NCBI RefSeq assembly: GCF_011390835.1
Contig: NZ_JAABRQ010000013.1
Span: 1 to 64,000, forward strand
DNA: 64,000 nt
Reading direction: 5' to 3'
From: Hydrogenophaga sp.
GTDB lineage: Bacteria > Pseudomonadota > Gammaproteobacteria > Burkholderiales > Burkholderiaceae_C
Shown here: positions 9,189-19,941 of the stretch, one piece after another
Position numbering within the stretch: the first letter of the stretch is position 1
Layout: the number at the start of each line of letters is the position of its first letter
Notes under the pieces: generated by a model
Database searches by the model: none
The model's input: the letters and a program-made list of their open reading frames with translations, nothing else
Told to the model about the DNA's origin: nothing
Made by a program: the position numbers and the translations under genes

Positions 9189-10997
9189 ATGAATCACATC
9201 CGCAATTTTTCCATCATCGCGCACATCGATCACGGCAAGTCCACGCTGGCCGATCGCATCATCTCGCGCTGTGGAGGCCTCGCCGATCGCGAGATGAGCG
9301 AGCAGGTGCTCGACTCCATGGACATCGAAAAAGAACGTGGCATCACCATCAAGGCGCAGACCGCGGCGCTGCACTACAAAGCGCGCGATGGGCAGGTTTA
9401 CAACCTCAACCTGATCGACACGCCTGGCCATGTGGACTTCTCTTACGAGGTGAGCCGTTCGCTCTCGGCGTGTGAAGGTGCGCTGCTGGTGGTGGACGCC
9501 AGCCAGGGCGTGGAAGCGCAGACCGTGGCCAACTGCTACACCGCGCTGGACCTCGGCGTGGAAGTGGTGCCCGTGCTCAACAAGATGGATCTGCCCAACG
9601 CCGATCCGGACAACGCCAAGGCCGAGATCGAAGACGTGATCGGCATCGATGCCACCGATGCCATTCCGTGCTCGGCCAAGACTGGCATGGGCGTGGAAGA
9701 CATCCTGGAAGCGGTTGTGGCTCGTATTCCGCCGCCGCGCGGTCAGCCCGAAGCACCGCTGCGCGCCATGATCGTCGACAGCTGGTATGACGCCTACGTG
9801 GGTGTGGTGATGCTGGTGCGCGTGGTCGATGGCCGCTTGCTCAAGGGCGAACGCTTCAAGATGATGGCGACCAACACCGTCTACAACGCCGACAACCTGG
9901 GTGTCTTCACGCCGGCCACAGAGCCGCGCGAGTCGCTGCAAGCCGGCGAGGTGGGCTACATCATCGCGGGCATCAAGGAGCTGCAGGCGGCCAAGGTGGG
10001 TGACACCATCACGCTGGAGAAGAAGCTGCCCAACAACGCAGGCCCTGCGGCCCAGGCCTTGCCCGGTTTTAAAGAGGTGCAGCCACAGGTCTTCGCCGGC
10101 CTTTACCCGACCGAGGCCAACCAATACGACGGCCTGCGCGATGCGCTGGAAAAACTCAAGCTCAACGACGCCGCGCTGATGTACGAGCCCGAGGTGTCCC
10201 AGGCGCTGGGTTTTGGCTTTCGCTGCGGCTTTCTCGGCCTGCTGCACATGGAGATCGTGCAGGAGCGGCTGGAGCGCGAGTTCGACCAGGACCTGATCAC
10301 GACCGCTCCCAGCGTGGTCTACCAGGTGGTCAAGCCCGATGGCGAAGTGATCATGGTGGAGAACCCCTCCAAGATGCCCGACCAGGGGCGCCTGGAAGAG
10401 ATCCGTGAACCGATCGTGACCGTGCATCTGTACATGCCGCAGGAGTATGTGGGCGCGGTCATGACGCTGGCCAACCAGAAGCGCGGGATGCAGCTCAACA
10501 TGGCTTACCACGGCAAGCAGGTCATGCTGACCTACGACATGCCGCTGGGCGAGATCGTGCTGGACTTCTTCGACAAGCTCAAATCGGTGAGCCGCGGCTA
10601 CGCTTCGATGGATTACGAATTCAAAGAGTACCGGGCGGCCGATGTGGTCAAGGTCGACATCCTGCTCAACGGGGAAAAGGTCGATGCGCTGTCCATCATC
10701 GTGCACCGCAGCCAGTCCCAGTACCGTGGTCGCGCGGTGGTGGCCAAGATGCGCGAGATCATCAGCCGGCAGATGTTTGACGTGGCGATCCAGGCCGCCA
10801 TCGGAGGCAACGTCATCGCGCGCGAGACCATCAAGGCGCTTCGCAAGAACGTGCTGGCAAAATGCTATGGGGGTGACATTTCCCGCAAACGCAAACTCCT
10901 CGAAAAACAGAAGGCTGGCAAGAAGCGCATGAAACAGATCGGTTCGGTGGAAGTTCCCCAGGAAGCCTTCTTGGCCATATTGCAGGTGCAAGACTGA
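9189..10997 (+). CDS. lepA: Elongation factor 4 (LepA GTPase)
   Basis: Ribosome-associated translational GTPase related to EF-G that back-translocates or remodels stalled ribosomes. It is 602 residues, normal for the family. The G domain shows [12 protein letters not shown] (G1), the RGITIKAQT switch, DTPGHVDF (G3) and NKMDLP (G4). The EF-G-like domains and the LepA-specific C-terminal domain follow ([19 protein letters not shown], then [20 protein letters not shown]). Its stop overlaps the lepB start by one base (TGATG), the common lepA-lepB operon. Confidence 0.98.
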   Translation: MNHIRNFSIIAHIDHGKSTLADRIISRCGGLADREMSEQVLDSMDIEKERGITIKAQTAALHYKARDGQVYNLNLIDTPGHVDFSYEVSRSLSACEGALLVVDASQGVEAQTVANCYTALDLGVEVVPVLNKMDLPNADPDNAKAEIEDVIGIDATDAIPCSAKTGMGVEDILEAVVARIPPPRGQPEAPLRAMIVDSWYDAYVGVVMLVRVVDGRLLKGERFKMMATNTVYNADNLGVFTPATEPRESLQAGEVGYIIAGIKELQAAKVGDTITLEKKLPNNAGPAAQALPGFKEVQPQVFAGLYPTEANQYDGLRDALEKLKLNDAALMYEPEVSQALGFGFRCGFLGLLHMEIVQERLEREFDQDLITTAPSVVYQVVKPDGEVIMVENPSKMPDQGRLEEIREPIVTVHLYMPQEYVGAVMTLANQKRGMQLNMAYHGKQVMLTYDMPLGEIVLDFFDKLKSVSRGYASMDYEFKEYRAADVVKVDILLNGEKVDALSIIVHRSQSQYRGRAVVAKMREIISRQMFDVAIQAAIGGNVIARETIKALRKNVLAKCYGGDISRKRKLLEKQKAGKKRMKQIGSVEVPQEAFLAILQVQD

Positions 10998-11974
10998 TGC
11001 AGGCCGCAATGAGCATGATCACGGGCTTGATCCTGGCGGCCTTTGTGGGTTACGCCTTTGCCTGGTACACCGGCTCGGTCGAAGGCAACTTCGCCTTGCT
11101 GCTGATGCTGGCGGTGGCGGTCACCGGGGTCTACTGGGTGGCAGAAAAGCTGGTGTTTTTGCCGCAACGCCGGCGCGCTGCCGATCACCTGTTGCAAGAG
11201 CACCAGAGTCGCAAGGAGGCGCTGCGCAAGCAAGGCTTCAGCGACGTCGAGGGCGATGTGGAGCCGGCCCGCCAGCAGCTGCTGGCGCAACCCTGGTGGC
11301 TGGACTGGACAGCGGGCCTGTTCCCCGTGATCCTGGCGGTGTTTGTGTTGCGTTCATTTCTGTTCGAACCGTTCAAGATTCCGTCGGGCTCCATGATCCC
11401 GACGCTGCGGGTAGGTGACCTGATTCTGGTCAACAAATTTCACTACGGGCTGCGTATGCCGGTGTTCAACACCAAGCTGCTGGCCAACCACGAGCCCCAG
11501 CGGGGCGATGTGATGGTGTTTCGCTATCCGCCGCAGCCCAGCCTGGACTACATCAAGCGCGTGGTGGGCGTGCCCGGTGACGAGGTGGCCTATCTGAACA
11601 AGCGCCTGACCATCAACGGGCAGCCAGTGCCCCAGGAAGCCCTGCCAGACTTCTTCGATGGCGACAGCATGCGCTACGCCAAGCAGTTTCGCGAGACGGT
11701 AGGGGACAAGCAATACGGCACCCTCAACGACGAGGATCGCCCCGCCTTCATTCCAGGCGCCAGCGATTTTCCCAACAAGTCCAATTGCAGCTACACCGTC
11801 GAGGGCGTGGTGTGCAAAGTGCCACAGGGCCAATACTTCATGATGGGTGACAATCGGGACAATTCGCTTGACTCACGCTACTGGGGTTTTGTGCCCGAGG
11901 CCAACATCGTGGGCAAGGCGTTTTTTGTCTGGATGAATTTTGGCGATCTGGGACGCATCGGTTCGTTTGAATGA
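10997..11974 (+). CDS. lepB: Signal peptidase I
   Basis: Membrane-bound Ser/Lys protease that removes signal peptides from exported proteins. It is 325 residues, with hydrophobic segments near residues 8-24 and 31-48 and a third just before the catalytic site (GLFPVILAVFVLRSFLF, 107-123). The catalytic Ser132 is in PSGSMIPTL and the general-base Lys187 in DYIKRVVGVPGDE. The family box GDNRDNSLDSRYWG is near the C-terminus. The start overlaps the lepA stop; a second ATG four codons downstream is also possible. Confidence 0.97.
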   Translation: MQAAMSMITGLILAAFVGYAFAWYTGSVEGNFALLLMLAVAVTGVYWVAEKLVFLPQRRRAADHLLQEHQSRKEALRKQGFSDVEGDVEPARQQLLAQPWWLDWTAGLFPVILAVFVLRSFLFEPFKIPSGSMIPTLRVGDLILVNKFHYGLRMPVFNTKLLANHEPQRGDVMVFRYPPQPSLDYIKRVVGVPGDEVAYLNKRLTINGQPVPQEALPDFFDGDSMRYAKQFRETVGDKQYGTLNDEDRPAFIPGASDFPNKSNCSYTVEGVVCKVPQGQYFMMGDNRDNSLDSRYWGFVPEANIVGKAFFVWMNFGDLGRIGSFE

Positions 11975-12016
11975 CGGTGGTGCGAGGGCTTTGAGGCACA
12001 GCAGGAGTACAAACAC

Positions 12017-12364
12017 ATGACGCAGCGCAAATCACAACGCGGCCTGACCTTTCTAGGCCTTCTCTTTGTCGGCATCTTGCTGGCCTTCGCTGGCGTGGTG
12101 TTCGCGCAGGTCGTGCCCACCTACATCGAGTACATGGCGGTCCAGAAAGCCGTGGACAAGGCTTCGGCTGGCGAGACGGTGGGCGAGGTGCGGTCCATTT
12201 TTGATAAGGCAGCCACCATCGACGACATCACCACCATTTCGGGCAAGGACCTGGAAGTCGGCAAGGAGGGTAACAAGGTTGTGGTGTCTTTCGCCTACGA
12301 GCGCGATGTGCACCTGGCCGGCCCTGCCTTCCTGGTCATGAGGTACCAGGGCCGCTCCAAGTGA
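12017..12364 (+). CDS. DUF4845 membrane-anchored protein
   Basis: Short protein of 115 residues with a charged start (MTQRKSQRGLTF), one hydrophobic segment (LLFVGILLAFAGVVFAQVVP, residues 14-33) and a small extracytoplasmic domain. The pilin-like start and its place between lepB and rnc match the DUF4845 family of proteobacteria. Its biochemical role is unknown; the neighbourhood suggests a link with protein export. A GCAGGAG site precedes the ATG. Confidence 0.85.
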   Translation: MTQRKSQRGLTFLGLLFVGILLAFAGVVFAQVVPTYIEYMAVQKAVDKASAGETVGEVRSIFDKAATIDDITTISGKDLEVGKEGNKVVVSFAYERDVHLAGPAFLVMRYQGRSK

Positions 12365-12407
12365 GCCTGGTGCGGGGTAACTGGGGCCTTGGCGGCCGAC
12401 GTTTCGC

Positions 12408-13124
12408 TTGAGACCGGAACTGCAGGCGCTGCAGAAGCGACTTGAGCTGGCGTTCGCCAATCCGCGACTGCTGGAGCGCGCTCTCACCCACCGCAGTTTT
12501 TCGGCCGATCACAACGAGCGGCTGGAGTTCTTGGGCGACTCGGTGCTGAGTCTGGCGGTCTCGGGCCTGCTTTTTGAAAAACTGAGCGATCTGCCTGAAG
12601 GCGATCTCTCCCGCGTGCGTGCCAATCTGGTCAAGCAGGACACCTTGTTCCAGCTGGCCTCCAGGCTCGATCTGGCGGCAGCCTTGCGGCTGGGCGATGG
12701 CGAAAAGCGCTCGGGTGGCCACAAGCGGCCGTCCATCCTCGCCGATGCGCTGGAGGCTGTGATCGGCGCGGTGTACCTGGACGCTGGCTTCGAGGCCGCA
12801 TCCAGCCTGGTGCGCCGTCTTTTCAGCGGTGTCGAACTCAACGCCCAGATGAGTGCCATGGGCAAGGACCCCAAAACCGAGTTGCAAGAGTGGCTGCAGG
12901 GGCGCAAGATGAAGTTGCCGGTCTACCGTGTGGTGGCTACGCTGGGCGAGGCCCACAAACAGACCTTTGACGTGGAGTGCACCGTGACCGACACGGGCCA
13001 CAGCGAGCGCGGCATTGGCGCTTCTCGTCGCGCCGGCGAGCAGGCTGCTGCGGCAGCGATGCTGCAGCACCTGCACCGAGCCCGACCCGCAGCAGCGCCT
13101 GTGCCGCCCAACCCCGCCGCTTGA
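12408..13124 (+). CDS. rnc: Ribonuclease III
   Basis: Double-strand-specific endoribonuclease for rRNA and mRNA processing. It is 238 residues. The catalytic signature [12 protein letters not shown] lies at residues 36-47, with the acidic [14 protein letters not shown] helix following. The double-stranded-RNA-binding domain runs from [18 protein letters not shown] to [13 protein letters not shown]. The reading frame is best started at TTG 12408, which gives the family N-terminus (ELQALQKRL); no in-frame ATG fits. A short Pro/Ala-rich tail ends the protein. era follows after 22 bp. Confidence 0.96.
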   Translation: MRPELQALQKRLELAFANPRLLERALTHRSFSADHNERLEFLGDSVLSLAVSGLLFEKLSDLPEGDLSRVRANLVKQDTLFQLASRLDLAAALRLGDGEKRSGGHKRPSILADALEAVIGAVYLDAGFEAASSLVRRLFSGVELNAQMSAMGKDPKTELQEWLQGRKMKLPVYRVVATLGEAHKQTFDVECTVTDTGHSERGIGASRRAGEQAAAAAMLQHLHRARPAAAPVPPNPAA

Positions 13125-13146
13125 GTGCGGCGTGAACCGACCCGAC

Positions 13147-14190
13147 ATGCCACGATCCAAACCCGACCCCACCGCCGACCAAGCCCCAGTCCCCTCCAAC
13201 CCCGAGCTCGATGCCATGCTGGCGCGAGCGCTAGGTCGTGACGCAGGGGCTGATACGGGCTTGCCTCCCACCGACGAAGAGCCCGCGGCTCCTGAGGTCA
13301 TCGATCCGGATAGCCAACACTGCGGCCTGGTCGCGATTGTCGGCAAGCCCAACGTGGGCAAGTCCACCCTGCTCAATGCGCTGGTGGGTCAGAAAATCAG
13401 CATCACCTCGCGCAAGGCCCAGACCACGCGCCACCGCATCACGGGCTACCGCACGGTGGGCGCCAGCCAGTTTGTGTTCGTGGATACGCCGGGCTTTCAG
13501 ACCCGGCACGGCAATGCGCTCAACCGCTCGCTCAACAAGACGGTGCTGGGTGCGGTGGCTGATGTGGATCTGATCCTGTTTGTGGTGGAGGCTGGCAGCT
13601 TCAACCAGGCCGATGCCAAGGTGCTGGATCTGCTGCCTGACGACATCCCTGTCGTCTTGCTGGCCAACAAATTTGACCTGGTGCATCGCCGGGGTGACCT
13701 GGCGCCCTGGTTGCAGTCCATGCAGGAGCGCCGTGCGTTTGCCGAGTTCGTGCCCATGTCGGCCAAGACGGCGCGCGACGTGCAGCGGCTGTTTGGCATC
13801 TGCGAAAAGTACCTGCCCCGCCAGCCTTGGATGCACGCGCCGGAAGAGCTCACCGACCGCAGCGAGCGTTTCATGGCGAGTGAAATGGTGCGCGAGAAGC
13901 TGTTCCGGCTGACGGGCGACGAATTGCCTTATACCTCCACCGTCATCATCGACAAGTTCGAGCAGGACGGTGCGCTCAAGCGCATCGCAGCGACCATCGT
14001 CGTGGAGAGGGAAGGGCACAAGGGCATGGTGATCGGCGACAAGGGCGAAAAACTCAAGCGCATCGGCACCGAGGCCCGCCAGGAACTGGAAAAGCTCTGG
14101 GACTGCAAAGTCTTTCTGGAGCTGTGGGTCAAGGTGCGGTCGGGCTGGGCCGATGATGCGGCGCGGGTCCGGTCTTTCGGGTATGAGTGA
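13147..14190 (+). CDS. era: GTPase Era with N-terminal extension
   Basis: Essential GTPase that binds the 3' end of 16S rRNA during 30S assembly. The G domain has GKPNVGKS (66-73), DTPGFQ and NKFDLV; the KH domain has [19 protein letters not shown] near the C-terminus. At 347 residues it is longer than the usual 300: about 58 residues rich in Pro, Asp, Glu and Ala precede the G domain. ATG 13147 is used; GTG 13132 would add five residues. It forms a tight unit with rnc, recO, pdxJ, acpS and nagZ. Confidence 0.96.
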   Translation: MPRSKPDPTADQAPVPSNPELDAMLARALGRDAGADTGLPPTDEEPAAPEVIDPDSQHCGLVAIVGKPNVGKSTLLNALVGQKISITSRKAQTTRHRITGYRTVGASQFVFVDTPGFQTRHGNALNRSLNKTVLGAVADVDLILFVVEAGSFNQADAKVLDLLPDDIPVVLLANKFDLVHRRGDLAPWLQSMQERRAFAEFVPMSAKTARDVQRLFGICEKYLPRQPWMHAPEELTDRSERFMASEMVREKLFRLTGDELPYTSTVIIDKFEQDGALKRIAATIVVEREGHKGMVIGDKGEKLKRIGTEARQELEKLWDCKVFLELWVKVRSGWADDAARVRSFGYE

Positions 14191-14191
14191 A

Positions 14192-14231
14192 GGTGGCCCC
14201 CACGCTGCGCCGCTGCGCGGGTCGCAGCCAG
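14192..14231. repeat. Truncated copy of a GC-rich intergenic repeat (type 2)
   Basis: This 40-bp stretch after era contains CCCCCACGCTGCGCCGCTGC and GCGGGTCGC, which match, as reverse complement, the element at 19066-19121 (there ACCCGCGCAACGGCGCAGCG). It fills most of the era-recO gap. Such elements are characteristic of gaps in related genomes; the function is unknown. Confidence 0.5.
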
Positions 14232-14258
14232 GGATCTTGGTGTTGAGCACATTCGACG

Positions 14259-15047
14259 ATGGTCACGCGTCGCTCGGCTGAAGAGCCTGCTTTTGTCCTG
14301 CACCGCTATGACTGGAGCGAGTCCAGTCTGATCCTGGAGGTGTTCAGTCGGCGCGAGGGCCGCATTGCGCTGGTGGCCAAGGGGGTGAAGCGGCCGACCT
14401 CGCAGTTTCGCCCGGTGCTGCTTCCCCTGCAGCCGCTGTTGCTGAGCTGGGGAGGCGACGCCGAGGTGCGCTCGCTGAAGTCGGCGCAGTGGCAGGGCGG
14501 CCACGTCATGCCCACGGGCGAAGCACTGCTATCGGGCACTTACCTCAACGAACTGCTGATGCGGCTGCTCGCGCGCGACGATCCGCATCCGGGCCTGTTC
14601 GACCACTACGCGATGGCGGTTCAGTTGCTGGCCGAGCGGGGTGATGCGCAGCAGCTGATCTTGCGCGCCTTCGAGCTGCTGCTGCTGCGCGAGGTGGGCT
14701 TTCTTTCGGACTTGGGGCAGGAGGGCAGCTCGCTGGCGGCGCTCGACCCGCAGGCGAACTACTTGCTGGCGCCCGAGAGCGGTCTGCGACTTGCACAGCC
14801 CGACGAGGTGCACAGCCTGACCGGTGTGCAATGGCTGGCGCTGCAGCGAGCGATGCGGTCCGACGATGCGTTTATCGCCACCCTGCGCGCCTGCGCGCCC
14901 GCTCTGCCAGCCCTGCGCACGCAGCTTCGCACCCTCCTGCACTACCATTGCGGCGTGCGCGTGTTCAAGACCCGCCAGCTGATGCTCGATGTACAGGCCA
15001 TGCGTCGCCTGCCCGAGCTCGATGCCTTGCCCAACCCACCTCTGTGA
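14259..15047 (+). CDS. recO: DNA repair protein RecO
   Basis: RecO anneals SSB-coated single strands and helps load RecA in the RecF pathway. The 262-residue protein has the N-terminal OB-fold ([39 protein letters not shown]) and the helical C-terminal half (FLSDLG, then [17 protein letters not shown]). The zinc Cys residues seen in some RecO proteins are absent. It lies 68 bp after era and is followed within 3 bp by pdxJ, a conserved order. Confidence 0.95.
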   Translation: MVTRRSAEEPAFVLHRYDWSESSLILEVFSRREGRIALVAKGVKRPTSQFRPVLLPLQPLLLSWGGDAEVRSLKSAQWQGGHVMPTGEALLSGTYLNELLMRLLARDDPHPGLFDHYAMAVQLLAERGDAQQLILRAFELLLLREVGFLSDLGQEGSSLAALDPQANYLLAPESGLRLAQPDEVHSLTGVQWLALQRAMRSDDAFIATLRACAPALPALRTQLRTLLHYHCGVRVFKTRQLMLDVQAMRRLPELDALPNPPL

Positions 15048-15049
15048 CC

Positions 15050-15841
15050 ATGAGTTCCGTTCCCAACCCGCAGCACACCGCCCTCTCGGTCAACCTCAAC
15101 AAGGTGGCGCTGGTGCGCAACACGCGCCACCTGGGCATCCCGTCGGTGACCCGTGCGGCCACTCTGTGCTTGCAGGCGGGTGCGCGCGGCATCACCGTGC
15201 ACCCTCGGCCCGACGAACGCCACATCCGTCGCCACGATGTGTTCGACCTCGCCGAGCTGATGCGGAACTGGCCCGATCGCGAATTCAATATCGAAGGCAA
15301 CCCGTTTCACAACCTCATGTCCATTGCTGCCGATGTGCGCTCGCGCGGGCTACCCCTGCACCAGGTCACCTTCGTGCCCGACAGCGAAGGCCAATTCACA
15401 AGCGACCACGGCTGGCGCTTTCCCGAAGACGCGCAGCGGCTGGCACCGCTGGTGGCGCAGGCCCAGGCGCTGGGCGCTCGGGTCAGCCTGTTCATGGACG
15501 CGGATGTCGCAGCCATGCCGGCGGCCAAGGCGGTTGGCGCCGACCGCGTGGAGCTTTACACCGAGCCTTACGCCGCGGCCTGGGGTACACCCGATCAGGC
15601 GGTGCAACTGGCGCGTTTTCGCGCAGCGGCACAGGCCGCGCTGGACAATGGTCTGGGCGTGAACGCCGGCCACGATCTCAACCGCGACAACCTCATCGCG
15701 TTTCTGTGCATGGTGCCCGGTGTCAGCGAGGTCTCGATCGGTCACGCGCTGATCGCCGATGCGCTGGAGCAGGGCTACGCAGCCACCGTGGCCGCGTACA
15801 ACCGCTGCATCGACGAAGCGTTCGCCTCAAGGCCGGCATGA
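15050..15841 (+). CDS. pdxJ: Pyridoxine 5'-phosphate synthase
   Basis: PdxJ condenses 1-deoxy-xylulose 5-phosphate with 3-amino-2-oxopropyl phosphate to make pyridoxine 5'-phosphate (DXP-dependent vitamin B6 pathway). The 263-residue protein has the family motifs [54 protein letters not shown] and [14 protein letters not shown] 15050 comes 2 bp after the recO stop. Its stop overlaps the acpS start (ATGA), so translation is probably coupled. Confidence 0.97.
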   Translation: MSSVPNPQHTALSVNLNKVALVRNTRHLGIPSVTRAATLCLQAGARGITVHPRPDERHIRRHDVFDLAELMRNWPDREFNIEGNPFHNLMSIAADVRSRGLPLHQVTFVPDSEGQFTSDHGWRFPEDAQRLAPLVAQAQALGARVSLFMDADVAAMPAAKAVGADRVELYTEPYAAAWGTPDQAVQLARFRAAAQAALDNGLGVNAGHDLNRDNLIAFLCMVPGVSEVSIGHALIADALEQGYAATVAAYNRCIDEAFASRPA

Positions 15842-16272
15842 TCTACGGTATCGGCACCGACGTCTGCGACATCCGCCGGATCGAAACCACGGTTCAGCGG
15901 CAGGGTGAGCGATTTGTTCACAAGGTGCTGGGCGAGTCCGAGTGGCTGGTGTGGCAACAGCGCAGTGCGCGCTGGCCACAGCGCGGCCTGCGTTACCTGG
16001 CCACCCGCTTTTCGGCCAAGGAAGCCTTCTCCAAAGCCATTGGCCTGGGCATGCGCATGCCGATGAGCTGGCGGCGCTGCGAAATCCTGAATGAGCCCAG
16101 TGGCCGGCCGGTGATCGTGTTGCACGGCGAGCTCAAGCGCTGGTTCGACGCCCAGGGTCTCAGCGCGCAGGTGACTGTGACCGACGAAACCGATTACGCC
16201 GCCAGCTTTGTGGTGGTGGAGCGCCTGAGCGCCGAGCACAAAAAAAACCCTGCCGAATCGAAAAACCCATGA
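15838..16272 (+). CDS. acpS: Holo-ACP synthase
   Basis: Transfers 4'-phosphopantetheine from CoA to Ser37 of AcpP, activating the fatty-acid carrier. It is 144 residues with the N-terminal metal-binding motif [11 protein letters not shown] and the second motif [18 protein letters not shown]. The protein overlaps pdxJ upstream and nagZ downstream by 4 bp each. The last 15 residues are Lys/Asn/Pro rich and are a lineage-specific tail. Confidence 0.96.
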   Translation: MIYGIGTDVCDIRRIETTVQRQGERFVHKVLGESEWLVWQQRSARWPQRGLRYLATRFSAKEAFSKAIGLGMRMPMSWRRCEILNEPSGRPVIVLHGELKRWFDAQGLSAQVTVTDETDYAASFVVVERLSAEHKKNPAESKNP

Positions 16273-17360
16273 CCGTGCACGCTCCCCTCATCATCGATGT
16301 CGCTGGTCTGAGCCTGACGCGAGCCGACTGCCAGCGCCTGGCGCATCCGCTGGTGGGTGGTGTGATCCTCTTCGGCCGCAACTGGCAAAACCGAGACCAG
16401 CTCACCACCCTGTGTCGTCAGATCAAATCGGTGAGGCCAGACCTCTTGATCGCAGTCGATCACGAAGGTGGTCGGGTGCAGCGCTTTCGTACCGACGGTT
16501 TCACCCATCTGCCTCCGATGGCTGCGCTGGGCGCTCTGTGGATGAGGCCGGAGAAGGCCGGTGAAATGACGGGAACCTCGGCTCTGCGCGCCTGCGCCGC
16601 GGCGACCGCTGCCGGCTACGTGCTCGGCGCCGAACTGCGCGCCTGTGGCGTAGATCTGAGCTTCAGCCCGGTGTTGGACCTTGACCACGGCGGCAGCTCG
16701 GTGATTGGTGACCGGGCGCTGGGTCGGGATGCGCGCGTGGTCACGCTGCTCGCGCAAGCGCTGATGCTGGGACTCAAGCAGAGCGGCATGGGCAACTGCG
16801 GCAAACACTTCCCGGGCCATGGTTTCGTCAAGGCCGACTCGCACCTGGAGATCCCGGTCGATAGCCGCAGCCTGAAGGCCATCCTGGCGGAGGATGCTGC
16901 CCCCTACGGCTGGTTGTCGAGCAGTCTGGAGGCAGTGATGCCGGCTCACGTGATCTACCCGAAGGTCGATCGCCGCCCGGCAGGCTTTTCTGCTCGCTGG
17001 CTGCAGGACATCCTGCGTCACCGGCTGGGCTTCACCGGCGCCATCTTCAGCGACGATCTGAGCATGGAAGCGGCGCGCTTTATCGATGGCCAGCGGGTGA
17101 GCTTCACCGAGGCGGCGCTGGCAGCGCTGGCTGCGGGCGCGGACATGGTGCTGCTGTGCAACCAGTCCATCGTGGAGGACGGCACGCCCATCGACGCGGC
17201 CATCGACGACCTGTCGCGCGCGGTGCTCCAGGGCGACTGGGCACTCAGCGCAGCGAGTGAGGCCAGACGTCAAGCTCTGTTGCCCGTAGGCGCTCCATTG
17301 GCATGGGACGAGCTGATGGTGAGTGAGCGATACATGCACGCCTTGTCAATGCTGCCCTGA
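16269..17360 (+). CDS. nagZ: Beta-N-acetylhexosaminidase (glycoside hydrolase family 3)
   Basis: Cytoplasmic enzyme that removes N-acetylglucosamine from anhydro-muropeptides in peptidoglycan recycling. The 363-residue protein carries [24 protein letters not shown], the KHFPGHG signature loop and FSDDLSMEA, where the Asp is the nucleophile. Length is normal for single-domain NagZ. It is the last gene of the plus-strand run; the next genes are convergent, 73 bp away, with no clear terminator between. Confidence 0.96.
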   Translation: MTVHAPLIIDVAGLSLTRADCQRLAHPLVGGVILFGRNWQNRDQLTTLCRQIKSVRPDLLIAVDHEGGRVQRFRTDGFTHLPPMAALGALWMRPEKAGEMTGTSALRACAAATAAGYVLGAELRACGVDLSFSPVLDLDHGGSSVIGDRALGRDARVVTLLAQALMLGLKQSGMGNCGKHFPGHGFVKADSHLEIPVDSRSLKAILAEDAAPYGWLSSSLEAVMPAHVIYPKVDRRPAGFSARWLQDILRHRLGFTGAIFSDDLSMEAARFIDGQRVSFTEAALAALAAGADMVLLCNQSIVEDGTPIDAAIDDLSRAVLQGDWALSAASEARRQALLPVGAPLAWDELMVSERYMHALSMLP

Positions 17361-17433
17361 GGCAAGGCTTGAGCAGCTGCGCAGCCGCGAGTGGCATCAG
17401 CAGGATGCGGCTCGCAAGGGGGCTCTATGCCTC

Positions 17434-18114
17434 CTACCGTTCCACACCCATCTTGTCGAGCAGGTCCGACACCAGCTCCAGCCTCAGCAATGGGTTGTCG
17501 AGCATCATCAGCCGCTGCTTGAGCTCAGGCGGCGCGGGCAGCAGCTCGACCCAACGGTTGGCCACCCAGCCGCTATCGTCCCAGCGGTATGGCGGTTGCA
17601 GGGGCAGTTCGCTCAGGCTGTCGGGCTCGCGCTCCCGCAGGTTATCCAGCAGGCGCAGCAAGGCGTCGCGGGTGGCAATCAGGTCTTCAGGCACGGGCAC
17701 CACGGTTTCAGGGGGCTGCAGCGTGACATCTGCCACCCACAGACCGTGCGGCAACTGGTGGCTGGCGTCGATCTGGAAGCGTTGCAGACCGCGGCAGTGG
17801 ATCATGAGCAGGCCTGGTTGCGGCTTTTCCAGCCGCTCGATCCGCGCCAGTGTGCCCACCGGAAAAAATACCTCACGCGCAAAGGCATCGCCGGTGGGGG
17901 GCGCTTTGGGATCGATGCGACGCACCTCGCTGCCCTCCGACAGGCAGACCACACCGAATGGTGCCCCCGCCTTTTGGCAGCGGTTGATCATGTCGAGGTA
18001 GCGCACCTCGAAGATGCGCAGTGGCATCCAGCCGTCGGGGAACAGCACGGTCTGCAGCGGAAACAGCGGCAGCTGTTGGAGGGTGAGCGGCGCCGCCGCG
18101 TCGGTATTGCTCAA
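17434..18114 (-). CDS. LON peptidase substrate-binding-domain protein
   Basis: A 226-residue protein with the N-terminal LON substrate-binding fold ([47 protein letters not shown]) and no protease or ATPase domain. Such stand-alone LAN/LON-domain proteins are widespread; the substrate is unknown. The start appears to be TTG overlapping the accD stop (TTGA), so it is probably translationally coupled to accD. It ends in TAG. Confidence 0.88.
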   Translation of the reverse strand: MSNTDAAAPLTLQQLPLFPLQTVLFPDGWMPLRIFEVRYLDMINRCQKAGAPFGVVCLSEGSEVRRIDPKAPPTGDAFAREVFFPVGTLARIERLEKPQPGLLMIHCRGLQRFQIDASHQLPHGLWVADVTLQPPETVVPVPEDLIATRDALLRLLDNLREREPDSLSELPLQPPYRWDDSGWVANRWVELLPAPPELKQRLMMLDNPLLRLELVSDLLDKMGVER

Positions 18115-18989
18115 TCAGCGACCACCGCGTCAGCGCTCTGGCGTTGCAGCATCGCGAGCACATTGGCCACCGTGGCGCGCAGCTCGCGCCGGTCGCAGAT
18201 GAAGTCCAGCGCACCCTTGGTCTGAAGAAACTCGGCGCGCTGGAAGCCTTCGGGCAGCTTCACGCGCACCGTGTTCTCGATCACGCGCGGACCAGCAAAA
18301 CCGATCAAAGCCTTGGGCTCTGCAATGACCACATCGCCCACAAATGCAAAGCCGGCACTCACGCCACCCATGGTGGGGTCGGTCAATACGCTGATGTAGG
18401 GCAAGCCCTTCTTCGCCAGACGGGTCAGGGCCGCGTTGGTCTTGGCCATCTGCATCAGCGACAGCAGACCCTCCTGCATGCGGGCACCCCCGGTGGCGGT
18501 GAAGCACACAAACGGCACCTTCTGCGCAATCGCTTCTTCCACGCCACGCACAAAGCGCTCGCCCACCACCGAGCCCATCGAGCCACCCATGAAGTCAAAT
18601 TCAAAGCACACGGCCACCAGGCTCATGCCTTGCACCGCACCGCCCATCACGACCAGAGCGTCGGTCTCACCGGTGGTCTCCAGCGCTTCCTTCAGGCGCT
18701 CAGGGTACTTGCGGCTGTCCTTGAACTTCAGCGCGTCGACCGGCAACACCTCCTGCGCGAGCTCGTAACGGCCTTCGGCATCCAGGAATGCATTGAGCCG
18801 GGCGCGGGCGCCGATTCGGTGGTGGTGACTGCAGTGTGGGCAGACGTTCTGGTTCTTTTCAAGGTCGGACTTGTACAGCACGGCTTCGCAGCTCGGGCAC
18901 TTGATCCACAGCCCTTCGGGCACGCTGCGGCGCTCGGTCGGATTGGTGGGCGTGATCTTGGGGGGCAGCAGTTTTTCTAGCCAAGACAT
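18111..18989 (-). CDS. accD: Acetyl-CoA carboxylase carboxyltransferase subunit beta
   Basis: Beta subunit of the carboxyltransferase that makes malonyl-CoA, feeding the fab cluster at the start of the window. It is 292 residues. The N-terminal zinc ribbon is CPSC (34-37) with CPHC 18 residues on; the crotonase-like core has [24 protein letters not shown] and [20 protein letters not shown] precedes the ATG. It lies 142 bp downstream of trpA, an arrangement common in proteobacteria, and overlaps the LON-domain gene. Confidence 0.97.
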   Translation of the reverse strand: MSWLEKLLPPKITPTNPTERRSVPEGLWIKCPSCEAVLYKSDLEKNQNVCPHCSHHHRIGARARLNAFLDAEGRYELAQEVLPVDALKFKDSRKYPERLKEALETTGETDALVVMGGAVQGMSLVAVCFEFDFMGGSMGSVVGERFVRGVEEAIAQKVPFVCFTATGGARMQEGLLSLMQMAKTNAALTRLAKKGLPYISVLTDPTMGGVSAGFAFVGDVVIAEPKALIGFAGPRVIENTVRVKLPEGFQRAEFLQTKGALDFICDRRELRATVANVLAMLQRQSADAVVAD

Positions 18990-19065
18990 GCGGTTCTCCT
19001 AAAGCAAATCAAATTAGACCATGCAGGCAGGCGATGGGCCGTGAGCCAGCTGCCGGGTCGCCTCC

Positions 19066-19121
19066 TGAGCCGGCCCAGCCCCTCGGGGGGCAGCGACCCG
19101 CGCAACGGCGCAGCGTGGGTG
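19066..19121. repeat. GC-rich palindromic intergenic repeat (type 2)
   Basis: The trpA-accD gap contains CCCCTCGGGGGGCAGCGACC followed by CGCGCAACGGCGCAGCGTGG. The second part is shared, in the opposite orientation, with the element at 14192-14231. The CCCCTCGGGG core is self-complementary. No coding potential is evident. Confidence 0.5.
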
Positions 19122-19131
19122 TCCTCATCAC

Positions 19132-19941
19132 TCAAGCGTCCAACGCTTTTCGGATGGTCCGCATGAAATGCGATGCCACTGCGATCACCTTCTCATGCGG
19201 CTCGTTCTCGATCAGCTGGATCAAGCGGCTGCCGATGACCACGGCGTCGGCAGACTTGCCGATGGCTTTGGCGGTCTCGGCATCGCGAATGCCGAACCCT
19301 ACGCCCACCGGCACCGTCACATGCTGGCGGATGCGCGGCAGCATCGCCTCGACCTGACCGACATCCAGCGTGCCGGCACCGGTCACGCCTTTGAGCGACA
19401 CGTAGTACACGTAGCCGCTGGCCACCCGGGCCACTTGCGCCATGCGCTCGTCGGTCGAGGTGGGCGCCAGCAGGAAGATCAGGTCCATTTGGTGGGCGCG
19501 CAGGGTGGCAGCGAAGTCTTCGCATTCTTCCGGCGGGTAATCGACCACCAGCACGCCGTCAACACCGGCAGCAGAAGCGTCGCGCACGAAGCTGCCCTCG
19601 CCGTGTTTCTGGTCGTAGCGCTCGATCGGATTCGCATAGCCCATCAGCACCACAGGGGTCTGGCTGTTGCGCTCGCGAAAGCTCTTGACCATGGCGATCA
19701 CCTGCACCAGGCCAATGCCCAGCGCCAGTGCGCGGTCACCCGCCTTCTGGATCACCGGCCCGTCTGCCGATGGATCGGAGAACGGCACACCGAGCTCGAT
19801 CACATCGGCGCCACCCGCGACCAGGCCGTGCATCAGCTCGGGCGTGATGTTGGCGAACGGAAAGCCAGCCGTGACAAAGGGAATGAGCGCCTTGCGGTTC
19901 TGGGCCTTCAGGGCACTGAAGGTCGTGTCGATGCGGCTCAT
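19132..19941 (-). CDS. trpA: Tryptophan synthase alpha chain
   Basis: Cleaves indole-3-glycerol phosphate to indole and glyceraldehyde 3-phosphate, passing indole to TrpB. It is 269 residues. The catalytic pair is visible as Glu49 and Asp60 in [15 protein letters not shown]; the phosphate-binding [10 protein letters not shown] motif is near residue 212. The start overlaps the end of trpB by 4 bp (ATGA). It is part of trpF-trpB-trpA. Confidence 0.98.
   Translation of the reverse strand: MSRIDTTFSALKAQNRKALIPFVTAGFPFANITPELMHGLVAGGADVIELGVPFSDPSADGPVIQKAGDRALALGIGLVQVIAMVKSFRERNSQTPVVLMGYANPIERYDQKHGEGSFVRDASAAGVDGVLVVDYPPEECEDFAATLRAHQMDLIFLLAPTSTDERMAQVARVASGYVYYVSLKGVTGAGTLDVGQVEAMLPRIRQHVTVPVGVGFGIRDAETAKAIGKSADAVVIGSRLIQLIENEPHEKVIAVASHFMRTIRKALDA

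Noticed and set aside
9159-11009. 616-codon minus-strand ORF opposite lepA
   Set aside because: His/Leu/Arg-rich mirror of lepA codons in high-GC DNA; lepA on the plus strand is unmistakable.
14989-16272. Apparent 427-codon protein joining an upstream stretch to acpS
   Set aside because: Only the part from ATG 15838 has acpS features; the upstream part is the +1 frame of pdxJ and is Arg-rich nonsense, so it is not a fusion.
17361-17433. Bidirectional terminator between nagZ and the LON-domain gene
   Set aside because: Short inverted repeats exist (CCTTG/CAAGG) but there is no convincing stem with a T-run on either strand.
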